Source: Syntrophomonadaceae bacterium (GTDB taxonomy: Bacteria > Bacillota > Syntrophomonadia > Syntrophomonadales > Syntrophothermaceae). Taken from it: DNA of 12,007 nucleotides. Location of the stretch: contig JARYMO010000023.1 in NCBI GenBank assembly GCA_029907055.1, forward strand, positions 1 through 12,007. The letters run 5' to 3'. This document shows positions 5,559 through 12,007 of this stretch, piece after piece. Position numbers and translations under genes: made by a program. How positions within the stretch are numbered: the stretch's first letter is position 1; each line of letters begins with the position of its first letter. The notes beneath the pieces are model-generated. The model saw only the letters and a list, made by a program, of their open reading frames with translations. It made no database searches and was not told where the DNA came from.

Positions 5559-5843
5559 ATGACGCTGAGCAGGCAGGAAGTGGAACACGTGGCCATGCTG
5601 GCCCGCTTGAAACTGAGTGAAGAGGAGAAAGAACGCCTCAGCAGCGAACTGGGTGCCATCCTCGACTATGTCGAGCGCCTGGAGGCACTGCCCACGGCCG
5701 AGGTCGAGCCCCTGGCGCACGTGTTGCCCATGCACAATGCCTTCCGGCCGGACGAGCCCCGCGCGCCCTTCGCGCGCGATGAGATGCTGGCAAATGCGCC
5801 CCAGGCGCTAGACGGGCTGTTCAAGGTGCCCAGGATCCTGTAG
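5559..5843 (+). CDS. gatC: Asp-tRNA(Asn)/Glu-tRNA(Gln) amidotransferase subunit C
   Basis: 94 residues, typical for GatC, the small subunit that wraps around GatA and stabilises the GatCAB complex. Signature: SRQEVEHVAMLARLKLSEEE at the N terminus, ILDYVERLEALPTAEVEPLAH in the middle, and the C-terminal FKVPRIL tail. ATG 5559 is preferred, with GGGGGTGG about 7 nt upstream; an in-frame GTG at 5532 would lie only about 5 nt past the predicted transcription start. It is first in the operon, with 13 nt to gatA. Confidence 0.95.
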   Translation: MTLSRQEVEHVAMLARLKLSEEEKERLSSELGAILDYVERLEALPTAEVEPLAHVLPMHNAFRPDEPRAPFARDEMLANAPQALDGLFKVPRIL

Positions 5844-5856
5844 AGGGGGGCGTTGC

Positions 5857-7302
5857 GTGAGCCTGTGCAGTCTCACTGTCCACGAACTGGTAACACTGCT
5901 GCAACGGCGCGAGGTCTCGCCGCTGGAGATCGCCACCTCCTGCCTGCAGCGCATCGAGGCGGTTGACGCGCGCGTGCGGGCCTTTCTCACGGTCACCGCC
6001 GAGCAGGCGCTGGAGCACGCGCGTGCCATTGAAGGCGGCCGCGGCCTGGCCGGCATCCCGGCCGCGGTGAAGGACAACCTGTGCACGCGGGGGGTGCGCA
6101 CCACGTGTGCCTCGCGGATACTGGAGAACTTCGTGCCTCCGTACGACGCGACGGTGGTGGCGCGGCTGGTCCAGGCGCAGGTGGTCAGCCTGGGCAAGCT
6201 CAACATGGACGAGTTTGCCATGGGTTCGTCAACTGAGAACTCGGCCTTCTTTCCCACGCGCAACCCGTGGGACCTGGAGCGGGTGCCCGGGGGGTCGTCG
6301 GGCGGTTCGGCAGCGGCGGTGGCCGCCGATGAGGTCATCTTCGCGCTGGGCTCGGACACCGGGGGCTCCATCCGCCAGCCGGCGGCGTTCTGCGGCGTGG
6401 TGGGCATGAAACCCACCTACGGGCGGGTGTCGCGCTTCGGGCTGGTGGCCTTCGCTTCTTCACTGGACCAGGTGGGATGCCTGACCAAGGACGTGACTGA
6501 CTGCGCCATGGTGCTGCAGGTCATCTCCGGCTTCGACCCCATGGACTCGACCAGCGCCCGGATGGAGGTGCCGGATTACACTGCCGCCCTGACCGGTGAG
6601 GTCAAGGGAATGAAGATAGGGGTGCCGCGCGAGTACTTCGGTGAAGGAGTGGACGGTGCGGTCAAGGAGGTGCTGCAGCGGGCGCTGCAGCAGTTCGAGG
6701 CACTGGGCGCGGTGGTGGAAGAAACCTCGCTGCCGCACACCGAATATGCCCTGCCGGCGTACTACATCCTGGCGCCAGCGGAAGCGAGCTCCAACCTGGC
6801 CCGCTTTGACGGGGTGCGCTACGGCCTGCGCGACGAGACTGCTGACAACCTGCTGGACATGTACGGGTCGACGCGGGCCCGGGGGTTCGGGCCGGAGGTG
6901 AAACGGCGCATCATGCTGGGGACCTATGCCCTGAGCTCGGGCTACTACGATGCCTACTACCTCAAGGCCATGCGGGTGCGGCGGCTGGTCAAGGAGGATT
7001 TCGACCGCGCCTTCGCCAGGTACGACGTGCTGGTGACGCCCACCGCCCCCACCGTGGCCTTCCGGCTCAACGAAAAGGTGGACGACGTGCTGGCCATGTA
7101 CATGTCCGATATTGCCACCATTCCTGTCAACCTGGCCGGCATACCGGCAGTCTCCATCCCCTGTGGATTCGTGCAGGGACTGCCGGTGGGCATGCAGGTA
7201 ATGGGGAGGCCCTTCGGCGAGGCGGACCTGTTGCGGGCCGCCTACGCCTTCGAGCAGCACACGGGGATACGGGCTCTCAAGCCGGGTCTGGAGGTGGCGT
7301 GA
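5857..7302 (+). CDS. gatA: Asp-tRNA(Asn)/Glu-tRNA(Gln) amidotransferase subunit A
   Basis: 481 residues of the amidase-signature family. GatA hydrolyses glutamine and passes the ammonia through a tunnel to GatB. The Ser-cisSer-Lys triad is visible: K72 (PAAVKDN), S147 (PGGSSGGSA) and S171 (SDTGGSIRQPA), with the same spacing as in known GatA proteins. Further family features are NMDEFAMGSSTENS (116-129), KPTYGRVSRFGLVAFASSLDQ and VLVTPTAPTVAF. It starts at GTG 5857 behind AGAGGGGG (5843-5850). It ends in TGA one base before the gatB start, which implies translational coupling. Confidence 0.97.
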   Translation: MSLCSLTVHELVTLLQRREVSPLEIATSCLQRIEAVDARVRAFLTVTAEQALEHARAIEGGRGLAGIPAAVKDNLCTRGVRTTCASRILENFVPPYDATVVARLVQAQVVSLGKLNMDEFAMGSSTENSAFFPTRNPWDLERVPGGSSGGSAAAVAADEVIFALGSDTGGSIRQPAAFCGVVGMKPTYGRVSRFGLVAFASSLDQVGCLTKDVTDCAMVLQVISGFDPMDSTSARMEVPDYTAALTGEVKGMKIGVPREYFGEGVDGAVKEVLQRALQQFEALGAVVEETSLPHTEYALPAYYILAPAEASSNLARFDGVRYGLRDETADNLLDMYGSTRARGFGPEVKRRIMLGTYALSSGYYDAYYLKAMRVRRLVKEDFDRAFARYDVLVTPTAPTVAFRLNEKVDDVLAMYMSDIATIPVNLAGIPAVSIPCGFVQGLPVGMQVMGRPFGEADLLRAAYAFEQHTGIRALKPGLEVA

Positions 7303-7303
7303 G

Positions 7304-8758
7304 GTGGAGCGCGGCGGCTACGAAGCAGTCATCGGGCTGGAAGTGCACGTGGAACTGAAGACCGCGTCCAAGATCTTCTGCGCCTGTCCCAACCAGTTCG
7401 GAGGCGAGCCCAATACCCACATCTGCCCGGTGTGCACCGGCATGCCGGGGGTGTTGCCGGTGGTCAACCAGCGGGTGGTGGAGTACGCCATCCGCACCGG
7501 TCTGGCCCTCAACTGCCAGATCGCCCCGTTCAGCAAGTTTGACCGCAAGAACTACTTCTACCCCGACCTGCCCAAGGCCTACCAGATTTCGCAGTATGAC
7601 CTGCCTATCTGTCGCGGGGGATACCTGGACATCGAGGTGGAGGGAGAGCGCAGGCGGATTGGCATCACCAGGGTGCACATGGAGGAAGATGCGGGCAAGC
7701 TGGTGCACCTTGGCACCATAGCCACCACTCCTTACTCGCTGGTGGACCTCAACCGCTCGGGGGTGCCGCTGTTGGAGATCGTCTCCGAGCCAGACCTGCG
7801 CACTCCGGCGGAAGCTCGCGCCTACGTGGAGCGGCTGCGCGCGGTGCTGCTGTTCCTGGGGGTATCGGACTGCAAGATGCAGGAGGGCTCATTGCGCTGC
7901 GACGCCAACGTGTCGGTGCGGCCGCGGGGAAGCCAGGCCCTGGGGACCAAGACCGAGATCAAGAACATGAACTCTTTCAAGGCCCTGGAGAGGGCCCTGG
8001 CCTATGAAATCGAGCGCCAACTGGACCTGCTGGAGGACGGGGGCTGCGTGGTGCAGGAGACCAGGACCTGGGACGAGGGGAAGCAGGTTACCCTCTCCAT
8101 GCGCTCCAAGGAGGAGGCACACGACTACCGGTACTTCCCGGATCCTGACCTGGTGCCGATTGTCATCGATGACGAATGGGTGGAACGGGTGCGGGCGACC
8201 ATGCCCGAGCTGCCGGATGCCGCCCGACAACGCCTGCAGTCCTGCTACGGGCTGTCGGCCTACGACGCGGGAGTGCTCACCGCCACCAAGGACAGCCTGG
8301 ACTTTTTCGACGCCTGCGTGGCGTTAGGGGGCGAAGCCAAGGCGGTAGCCAACTGGATGATGGGGGACTTCAGCCGCCTGCTCAACCAGCGGGGGGAAGA
8401 GATAGCGGAGAGCAAGGTGACGCCCGCCGCCCTGGTGCGGATGCTGGAGATGGTGAGGGAGGGCACCATCAGCGGCAAGCTGGCCAAGGCAGTGTTCGAG
8501 GAGATGTATGCCTCCGGCCGCGGTCCCGACGAAATCGTGCGGGAGCAGGGGCTGGTCCAGATATCCGACGAAGAAGCGCTGGCGCCGCTGATTGCCGCCA
8601 TCGTGGCCGACAACCCCAAGGTGGCGGAAGATTACCGCAACGGCAAGGACAAGGCCCTGGGGTTCTTCGTGGGGCAGGTCATGAAGGCCACGCGGGGACA
8701 GGCCAACCCGCAGGTGGTCAACGCCATCCTGCAGCGCATGCTGCGGGGTACGCAGTAG
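7304..8758 (+). CDS. gatB: Asp-tRNA(Asn)/Glu-tRNA(Gln) amidotransferase subunit B
   Basis: 484 residues. GatB phosphorylates and amidates the Glu (or Asp) on mischarged tRNA. The N terminus has YEAVIGLEVHVEL, then a four-Cys zinc site C26, C28, C41, C44 (FCACPN and CPVCTG). The kinase core continues with YFYPDLPKAYQISQ, HMEEDAGKL, DLNRSGVPLLEIVSEPD and CDANVSVRP. From about residue 340 come the helical region and the YqeY-like tail (DYRNGKDKALGFFVGQVMK) that grips the tRNA elbow. GTG 7304 follows GGAGGTGG at the end of gatA. The stop is TAG at 8756-8758, followed at once by a hairpin. Confidence 0.97.
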   Translation: MERGGYEAVIGLEVHVELKTASKIFCACPNQFGGEPNTHICPVCTGMPGVLPVVNQRVVEYAIRTGLALNCQIAPFSKFDRKNYFYPDLPKAYQISQYDLPICRGGYLDIEVEGERRRIGITRVHMEEDAGKLVHLGTIATTPYSLVDLNRSGVPLLEIVSEPDLRTPAEARAYVERLRAVLLFLGVSDCKMQEGSLRCDANVSVRPRGSQALGTKTEIKNMNSFKALERALAYEIERQLDLLEDGGCVVQETRTWDEGKQVTLSMRSKEEAHDYRYFPDPDLVPIVIDDEWVERVRATMPELPDAARQRLQSCYGLSAYDAGVLTATKDSLDFFDACVALGGEAKAVANWMMGDFSRLLNQRGEEIAESKVTPAALVRMLEMVREGTISGKLAKAVFEEMYASGRGPDEIVREQGLVQISDEEALAPLIAAIVADNPKVAEDYRNGKDKALGFFVGQVMKATRGQANPQVVNAILQRMLRGTQ

Positions 8759-8759
8759 T

Positions 8760-8782
8760 CCGGGTGGCAGGGGGCCACCCGG
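8760..8782 (+). terminator. Hairpin after gatB
   Basis: CCGGGTGGC (8760-8768), loop AGGGG, GCCACCCGG (8774-8782): a perfect 9-bp stem directly after the gatB stop. No T-tract follows, so it may be a weak terminator, a 3' end stabiliser or an attenuator before the next gene's Shine-Dalgarno at 8791. Confidence 0.5.
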
Positions 8783-8806
8783 GGTCCGGGAAAGGAGTGA
8801 ACCCAG

Positions 8807-10000
8807 GTGACGCGAAGCTCGTTGAACAAGGACTGGTTCCTGATGAGCGGGGCCAAGATCAATATCGTCGACACCACGTTGCGTGACGGCGAGCAGACCG
8901 CAGGGGTAGTCTTCGCCAACCAGGAGAAGATACAGATCGCCAAGTACCTGGACGAACTCGGGGTGGACCAGATCGAGGCGGGCATTCCGACCATGGGCGG
9001 TGCGGAGAAGGAGTGCGTGAAGCACATCGCTAACATGGGCCTGCGCGCCAGCATCATGGCCTGGAACCGGGCCGCCATTTCAGATCTGCGCGAGTCGCTG
9101 GACTGCGGGGTGGACGCGGTGGCGGTGTCCATCTCCACCTCTGACATCCACATCGAACACAAGCTGCGCACCACCAGGGCCGACGTGCTGCAGCGCATGT
9201 GTGACGCGGTGTCCTTTGCCAAGGACCACGGTCTCTACGTGTCAGTCAATGCCGAGGACGCTTCCCGCTCCAATATGGAGTACCTCATCGAGTTCGCGCT
9301 GGCGGCCAAGCGCTGCGGGGCTGATCGCCTGCGCTTCTGCGACACGGTAGGCATCCTGGACCCGCTGGCCACCTTCCGCAAGATCAAGACGCTGCGGGAC
9401 GCGGTGGAGATCGACATCGAGATGCACACCCACAACGACTTCGGTATGGCGACCGCCAACGCCCTTTCCGGCGTGTACGCCGGGGCCAACTACGTGGGGG
9501 TCACGGTGAACGGCCTGGGCGAGCGTGCGGGCAACGCCTGCCTGCAGGAAGTGGTGATGGCGCTCAAGTACCTGATGCACGTGGACCTGCAGTTCAAGAC
9601 CGAGAAGTTCCGGGAGGTGGCGCTGTACGTGGCGGCGGCGGCCGGGCGCCACCTGCCCCCCAGCAAGCCCATCGTGGGTTCCAACATCTTTGCCCACGAG
9701 TCCGGCATTCACGGGGACGGGGTGCTGAAGAACCCACTGACCTACGAGGTATTCCAGCCCGAGGAGGTCGGCCTGGAACGGCAGATCGTCATCGGCAAGC
9801 ACTCGGGGACGGCGGCCATCAAGGCCAAGTTCCGCGAATACGGGATCGAGCTGGCCGACGACGAGGCCGAGGAGATCCTGAAGCGGGTGCGGGCGCAGGC
9901 CATCAGCATGAAGCGCTCGCTGTTCGACAAGGAACTCGTCTTCATCTGGGAAGACTATCTCAAGGAGAGAGGGGAAGGCCATGGGCAAGACGCTGGCTGA
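8807..10000 (+). CDS. Homocitrate synthase / Re-citrate synthase family protein (NifV-like)
   Basis: 397 residues from GTG 8807, 9 nt after AAAGGAG (8791-8797); an internal ATG 8843 is less well placed. It belongs to the DRE-TIM metallolyase family, which condenses acetyl-CoA with a 2-oxoacid. Motifs: DTTLRDGEQ (22-30, R26 and D27), EAGIPTMGG, metal-binding HTH (H207, H209), NGLGERAGNA (235-244) and ESGIHGDGVL. It is short like NifV/homocitrate synthase and lacks the LeuA regulatory domain of about 500-residue isopropylmalate synthases, so feedback by leucine is not expected. The next genes encode a LeuCD-type hydro-lyase and an NADP-isocitrate-dehydrogenase-like protein, and no nif genes are seen. 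The context favours an Re-citrate synthase (oxaloacetate + acetyl-CoA), as known for this family in Clostridium kluyveri. Homocitrate synthase cannot be excluded. It overlaps the next gene by 20 bp. Confidence 0.85.
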   Translation: MTRSSLNKDWFLMSGAKINIVDTTLRDGEQTAGVVFANQEKIQIAKYLDELGVDQIEAGIPTMGGAEKECVKHIANMGLRASIMAWNRAAISDLRESLDCGVDAVAVSISTSDIHIEHKLRTTRADVLQRMCDAVSFAKDHGLYVSVNAEDASRSNMEYLIEFALAAKRCGADRLRFCDTVGILDPLATFRKIKTLRDAVEIDIEMHTHNDFGMATANALSGVYAGANYVGVTVNGLGERAGNACLQEVVMALKYLMHVDLQFKTEKFREVALYVAAAAGRHLPPSKPIVGSNIFAHESGIHGDGVLKNPLTYEVFQPEEVGLERQIVIGKHSGTAAIKAKFREYGIELADDEAEEILKRVRAQAISMKRSLFDKELVFIWEDYLKERGEGHGQDAG

Positions 10001-11237
10001 AAAGATCCTATCCAACAAGAGCGGGGTTGACGCCTACGCCAACGAGATCGTGGTGGCGGACCTGGATTTCGTGATGGGGCAGGACGGCACCTCGCCGCTG
10101 GCCATCCAGGCCTTCCGCGAGATGAACGGGCAGAAGGTCTTCGACCGCGCGCGGGTGGCGATGGTCATCGACCACAGCGCACCCAGTCCGCTGGAGGGGG
10201 TCTCGGCCCTGCACCACGGCATGCGCGAGTTTGCCGCCGAGCAGGGGGTTATCCTGTACGACATCGGTGAGGGGGTCTGCCACCAGCTGATGCCCGAGCG
10301 GGGGCACGTAGTGCCCGGGGACCTGGTCATCGGGGCCGATTCCCACACCTGCACCTATGGCGCCATCAACGCGTTTTCTACCGGCGTGGGGTCCACCGAC
10401 CTGGCCGCCGGCATCATATCCGGCAAGCTGTGGTTCAAGGTGCCAGAGTCCATCAAGTTCGTGCTGAACGGGGAGCTGTCCCCGGGGGTATACTCCAAGG
10501 ACCTCATTCTCTACCTCATCGGCCAGGTGACGGCCGATGGCGCCACCTACATGGCGGCCGAGTTCACTGGCAGCGCCATCCGGGCCATGTCCGTGGAGGC
10601 GCGCTTCACCATCAGCAACATGGCCATCGAGATGGGGGCCAAGGTCGGCCTGATGGAGGCCGACCAGAAGACCATTTCCTGGGTCCGGCGCCACACTGAC
10701 CGCCCCTTCACACCGGTGGCGGCGGACCCGGACGCGGTGTACGCGGAAGTCAGGGAGTACGACGTGTCTTCCCTGGGCCCGCAGGTGGCCTGCCCGCACA
10801 CGGTGGACAACGTGAAGCCGGTGGAGGAGGTGGCGGGGACGCCCATCCAGCAGTGCTTCATCGGCACCTGCACCAACGGCCGCCTGGAAGACCTGCGCAT
10901 CGCCGCCGATATCCTGCGCGGGGAGAAGGTCAACCGCGGGACGCGGCTCATCGTGGCCCCCGCCTCCCGGCAGGTCATGCTGGACGCGATAGCGGAAGGC
11001 ATCATCCAGGTGTTCCTGGAAGCGGGAGCGGCGGTGGTGACCCCCGGGTGCGGCTGCTGCGTAGGCACGCACAACGGGGTGCCGTCCGACGGCGAGAACG
11101 TGCTGTCCACCGCCAACCGCAACTTCAAGGGGCGCATGGGCAACAACAAGGCCTTCATCTACCTGGCCTCCCCCGCCACGGTAGCGGCCAGCGCCCTGAC
11201 CGGCAGGATCACCGATCCCCGGGATTTCGTGAAGTAG
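9981..11237 (+). CDS. leuC: 3-isopropylmalate dehydratase/homoaconitase-type large subunit, candidate aconitase
   Basis: 418 residues, the length of the archaeal-type LeuC/homoaconitase large subunits. These [4Fe-4S] hydro-lyases isomerise 2- to 3-hydroxy tricarboxylic acids. Cluster ligands are C297 (FIGTCTNGR) and C357/C360 (TPGCGCCVGTH), with an extra C359 between them. Other features are MGQDGTSPLAIQAF (32-45), VIDHSAPSP, GADSHTCTYGA and FKGRMGN. ATG 9981 follows AAGGAGAGAGGGGAAGG and lies inside the synthase gene (20-bp overlap), so translation is coupled. The symbol gives the family only: with an isocitrate dehydrogenase downstream the substrate is more likely citrate/isocitrate than isopropylmalate. 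Confidence 0.9.
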   Translation: MGKTLAEKILSNKSGVDAYANEIVVADLDFVMGQDGTSPLAIQAFREMNGQKVFDRARVAMVIDHSAPSPLEGVSALHHGMREFAAEQGVILYDIGEGVCHQLMPERGHVVPGDLVIGADSHTCTYGAINAFSTGVGSTDLAAGIISGKLWFKVPESIKFVLNGELSPGVYSKDLILYLIGQVTADGATYMAAEFTGSAIRAMSVEARFTISNMAIEMGAKVGLMEADQKTISWVRRHTDRPFTPVAADPDAVYAEVREYDVSSLGPQVACPHTVDNVKPVEEVAGTPIQQCFIGTCTNGRLEDLRIAADILRGEKVNRGTRLIVAPASRQVMLDAIAEGIIQVFLEAGAAVVTPGCGCCVGTHNGVPSDGENVLSTANRNFKGRMGNNKAFIYLASPATVAASALTGRITDPRDFVK

Positions 11238-11248
11238 GAGGCGAGAGC

Positions 11249-11749
11249 ATGCGATTGCACGGCCGCGCGCACAAGTTCGGCGATGACGTCAACACTGACT
11301 ACATCATCTCGGGGCGACACAAGTTCAAGACCCTGGACATGAAGGAGCTGGCCCGGCACGTGATGGAAGACCTGGACCCCGAGTTCTCCTCGAAGGTCAG
11401 CAAGGGCGATTTCATCGTGGCCGGCAAGAACTTCGGCTGCGGTTCCTCGCGGGAGCAGGCGCCGCTGGCCATCATCAACGCCGACATCAGCGCGGTGCTG
11501 GCCAAGTCCTTCGCCCGCATCTTCTACCGCAACTGCATCAACACCGGCCTGCCGGTGCTGGAGTGTGACACCGATCTCATCCAGGCGGGCGACGAGCTGG
11601 AGGTGGACCTGGCGGCGGGGGTCATCCACAACCTCACCAGCGGCGTGGACATCCCCATCAAGCCGCTGCCGCCGGTGATGCTGAAGATCCTCTCCGACGG
11701 CGGGCTGGTGGAACACTTCAAGAAACACGGCACCTTCAAGTTTGACTGA
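11249..11749 (+). CDS. leuD: 3-isopropylmalate dehydratase/homoaconitase-type small subunit
   Basis: 166 residues, as usual for the short LeuD/HacB swivel-domain subunit that completes the active site with the large subunit. Motifs: FGDDVNTDYII (10-20), DFIVAGKNFGCGSSREQAP (54-72, with the substrate-binding GSSRE), AKSFARIFYRN (85-95) and INTGLPV. The substrate-recognition loop after NTDYII reads SGRHKFKTLD (21-30), whereas isopropylmalate and homoaconitate enzymes typically have a YL-containing loop of the YLRT/YLVY type. This is consistent with another tricarboxylate as substrate. ATG 11249 follows AGGAGG, which overlaps the stop of the large-subunit gene; 11 nt separate the two. Confidence 0.92.
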   Translation: MRLHGRAHKFGDDVNTDYIISGRHKFKTLDMKELARHVMEDLDPEFSSKVSKGDFIVAGKNFGCGSSREQAPLAIINADISAVLAKSFARIFYRNCINTGLPVLECDTDLIQAGDELEVDLAAGVIHNLTSGVDIPIKPLPPVMLKILSDGGLVEHFKKHGTFKFD

Positions 11750-11807
11750 GCGCGGGCGTAAGCGCGGGAACGGGCTTCGGGGCCGAGAAGGGATTGGAGG
11801 GGGAGAC

Positions 11808-12007
11808 GTGCAGCGAGGCGAGAAGATACGGGTGGTGGACAGCACCCTGGTGGTGCCAGACTGCCCAATCATTCCGTTCATCATCGGGGATGGGACGGGA
11901 CCGGACATCTGGGCGGCGGCGTCGCGGGTCATCGATGCCGCGGTTGACAAGGCCTACCGGGGGACCAGGGCCATTGCCTGGAAGGAAGTGCTGGCCGGGG
12001 AAAAGGC
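11808..12007 (+). CDS. icd: Isocitrate dehydrogenase (NADP-type), N-terminal part
   Basis: The frame from GTG 11808, behind GGAGGGGGAG, runs off the window after 66 complete codons. It reads VVDSTLVVPDCPIIPFI, then IGDGTGPDIWAAASRVIDAA, AVDKAYRGTRAIAWKEV and LAGEK. This matches the N terminus of bacterial NADP-isocitrate dehydrogenases (IPFIEGDGTGPDIW...A..V..AAVEKAY, W.EV.AGEKA), which oxidise isocitrate to 2-oxoglutarate and CO2. It is much less like isopropylmalate or homoisocitrate dehydrogenases, which begin near their LPGDGIGPE motif. One oddity is IIGDG where the family usually has IEGDG. It follows the small hydro-lyase subunit by 58 nt with no terminator between, so it is likely in the same operon. 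Confidence 0.88.
   Translation, partial: MQRGEKIRVVDSTLVVPDCPIIPFIIGDGTGPDIWAAASRVIDAAVDKAYRGTRAIAWKEVLAGEK

Noticed and set aside
8807..11749. Reading these genes as a leucine biosynthesis operon (leuA-leuC-leuD)
   Set aside because: The synthase lacks the LeuA regulatory domain, the LeuD loop is atypical, and the next gene is icd-like rather than leuB-like.

Overview
The window comes from a GC-rich (roughly two-thirds G+C) bacterium, most likely an anaerobic member of the Bacillota (clostridial or related lineage). This rests on strong GGAGG-type ribosome binding sites, GTG starts, a GatCAB transamidation operon, a NifV-like synthase next to a LeuCD-type hydro-lyase and an isocitrate dehydrogenase, and two apparent selenoproteins. 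The lineage is a low-certainty inference. No mobile elements, CRISPR arrays, rRNA or obvious horizontally acquired segments are visible.

Layout. (1) 45-446 (+): a thioredoxin-fold ArsC/Spx-like protein whose first active-site Cys codon is an in-frame TGA. A hairpin with bacterial SECIS geometry lies directly downstream. (2) 588-718: a consensus promoter and a tRNA-Gln(CUG). (3) 782-2016 (-): a YbaK-type aminoacyl-tRNA deacylase and a membrane-anchored SIMPL-domain protein, apparently co-transcribed. (4) 2377-3552 (+): an acetate-kinase family protein with several altered active-site positions, closed by a hairpin terminator. (5) 3691-4401 (-): a peroxiredoxin whose peroxidatic Cys is encoded by TGA (FV-U-PTE), again with a hairpin of bSECIS geometry; an ordinary gene caller would split it in two. 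(6) 4776-5480 (+): a divergent GntR/FCD regulator. (7) 5559-8758 (+): gatC-gatA-gatB behind an extended -10 promoter. (8) 8807-12007 (+): a tightly packed run of homocitrate-synthase-like, LeuC-like and LeuD-like genes and the start of an isocitrate dehydrogenase gene that runs off the window.

The main result is the pair of unannotated selenoproteins. Both TGAs fall exactly on a catalytic Cys codon, both reading frames continue with family-consistent sequence, and both are followed within 17-19 nt by a hairpin whose short apical loop has G at position 2. TGA is a normal stop for several other genes here, so genome-wide recoding does not explain them. The machinery (selA, selB, selC, selD) is not in this window and must lie elsewhere if the reading is right.

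How the genes work together. GatCAB makes Gln-tRNA from Glu-tRNA, and the tRNA-Gln here has the U1-A72 pair that GatCAB recognises. The last four genes read best as a route from acetyl-CoA and oxaloacetate to 2-oxoglutarate (Re-citrate synthase candidate, LeuCD-type aconitase candidate, isocitrate dehydrogenase) rather than leucine synthesis; this is inference from gene context. The two selenoproteins suggest a selenium-based thiol/peroxide defence.
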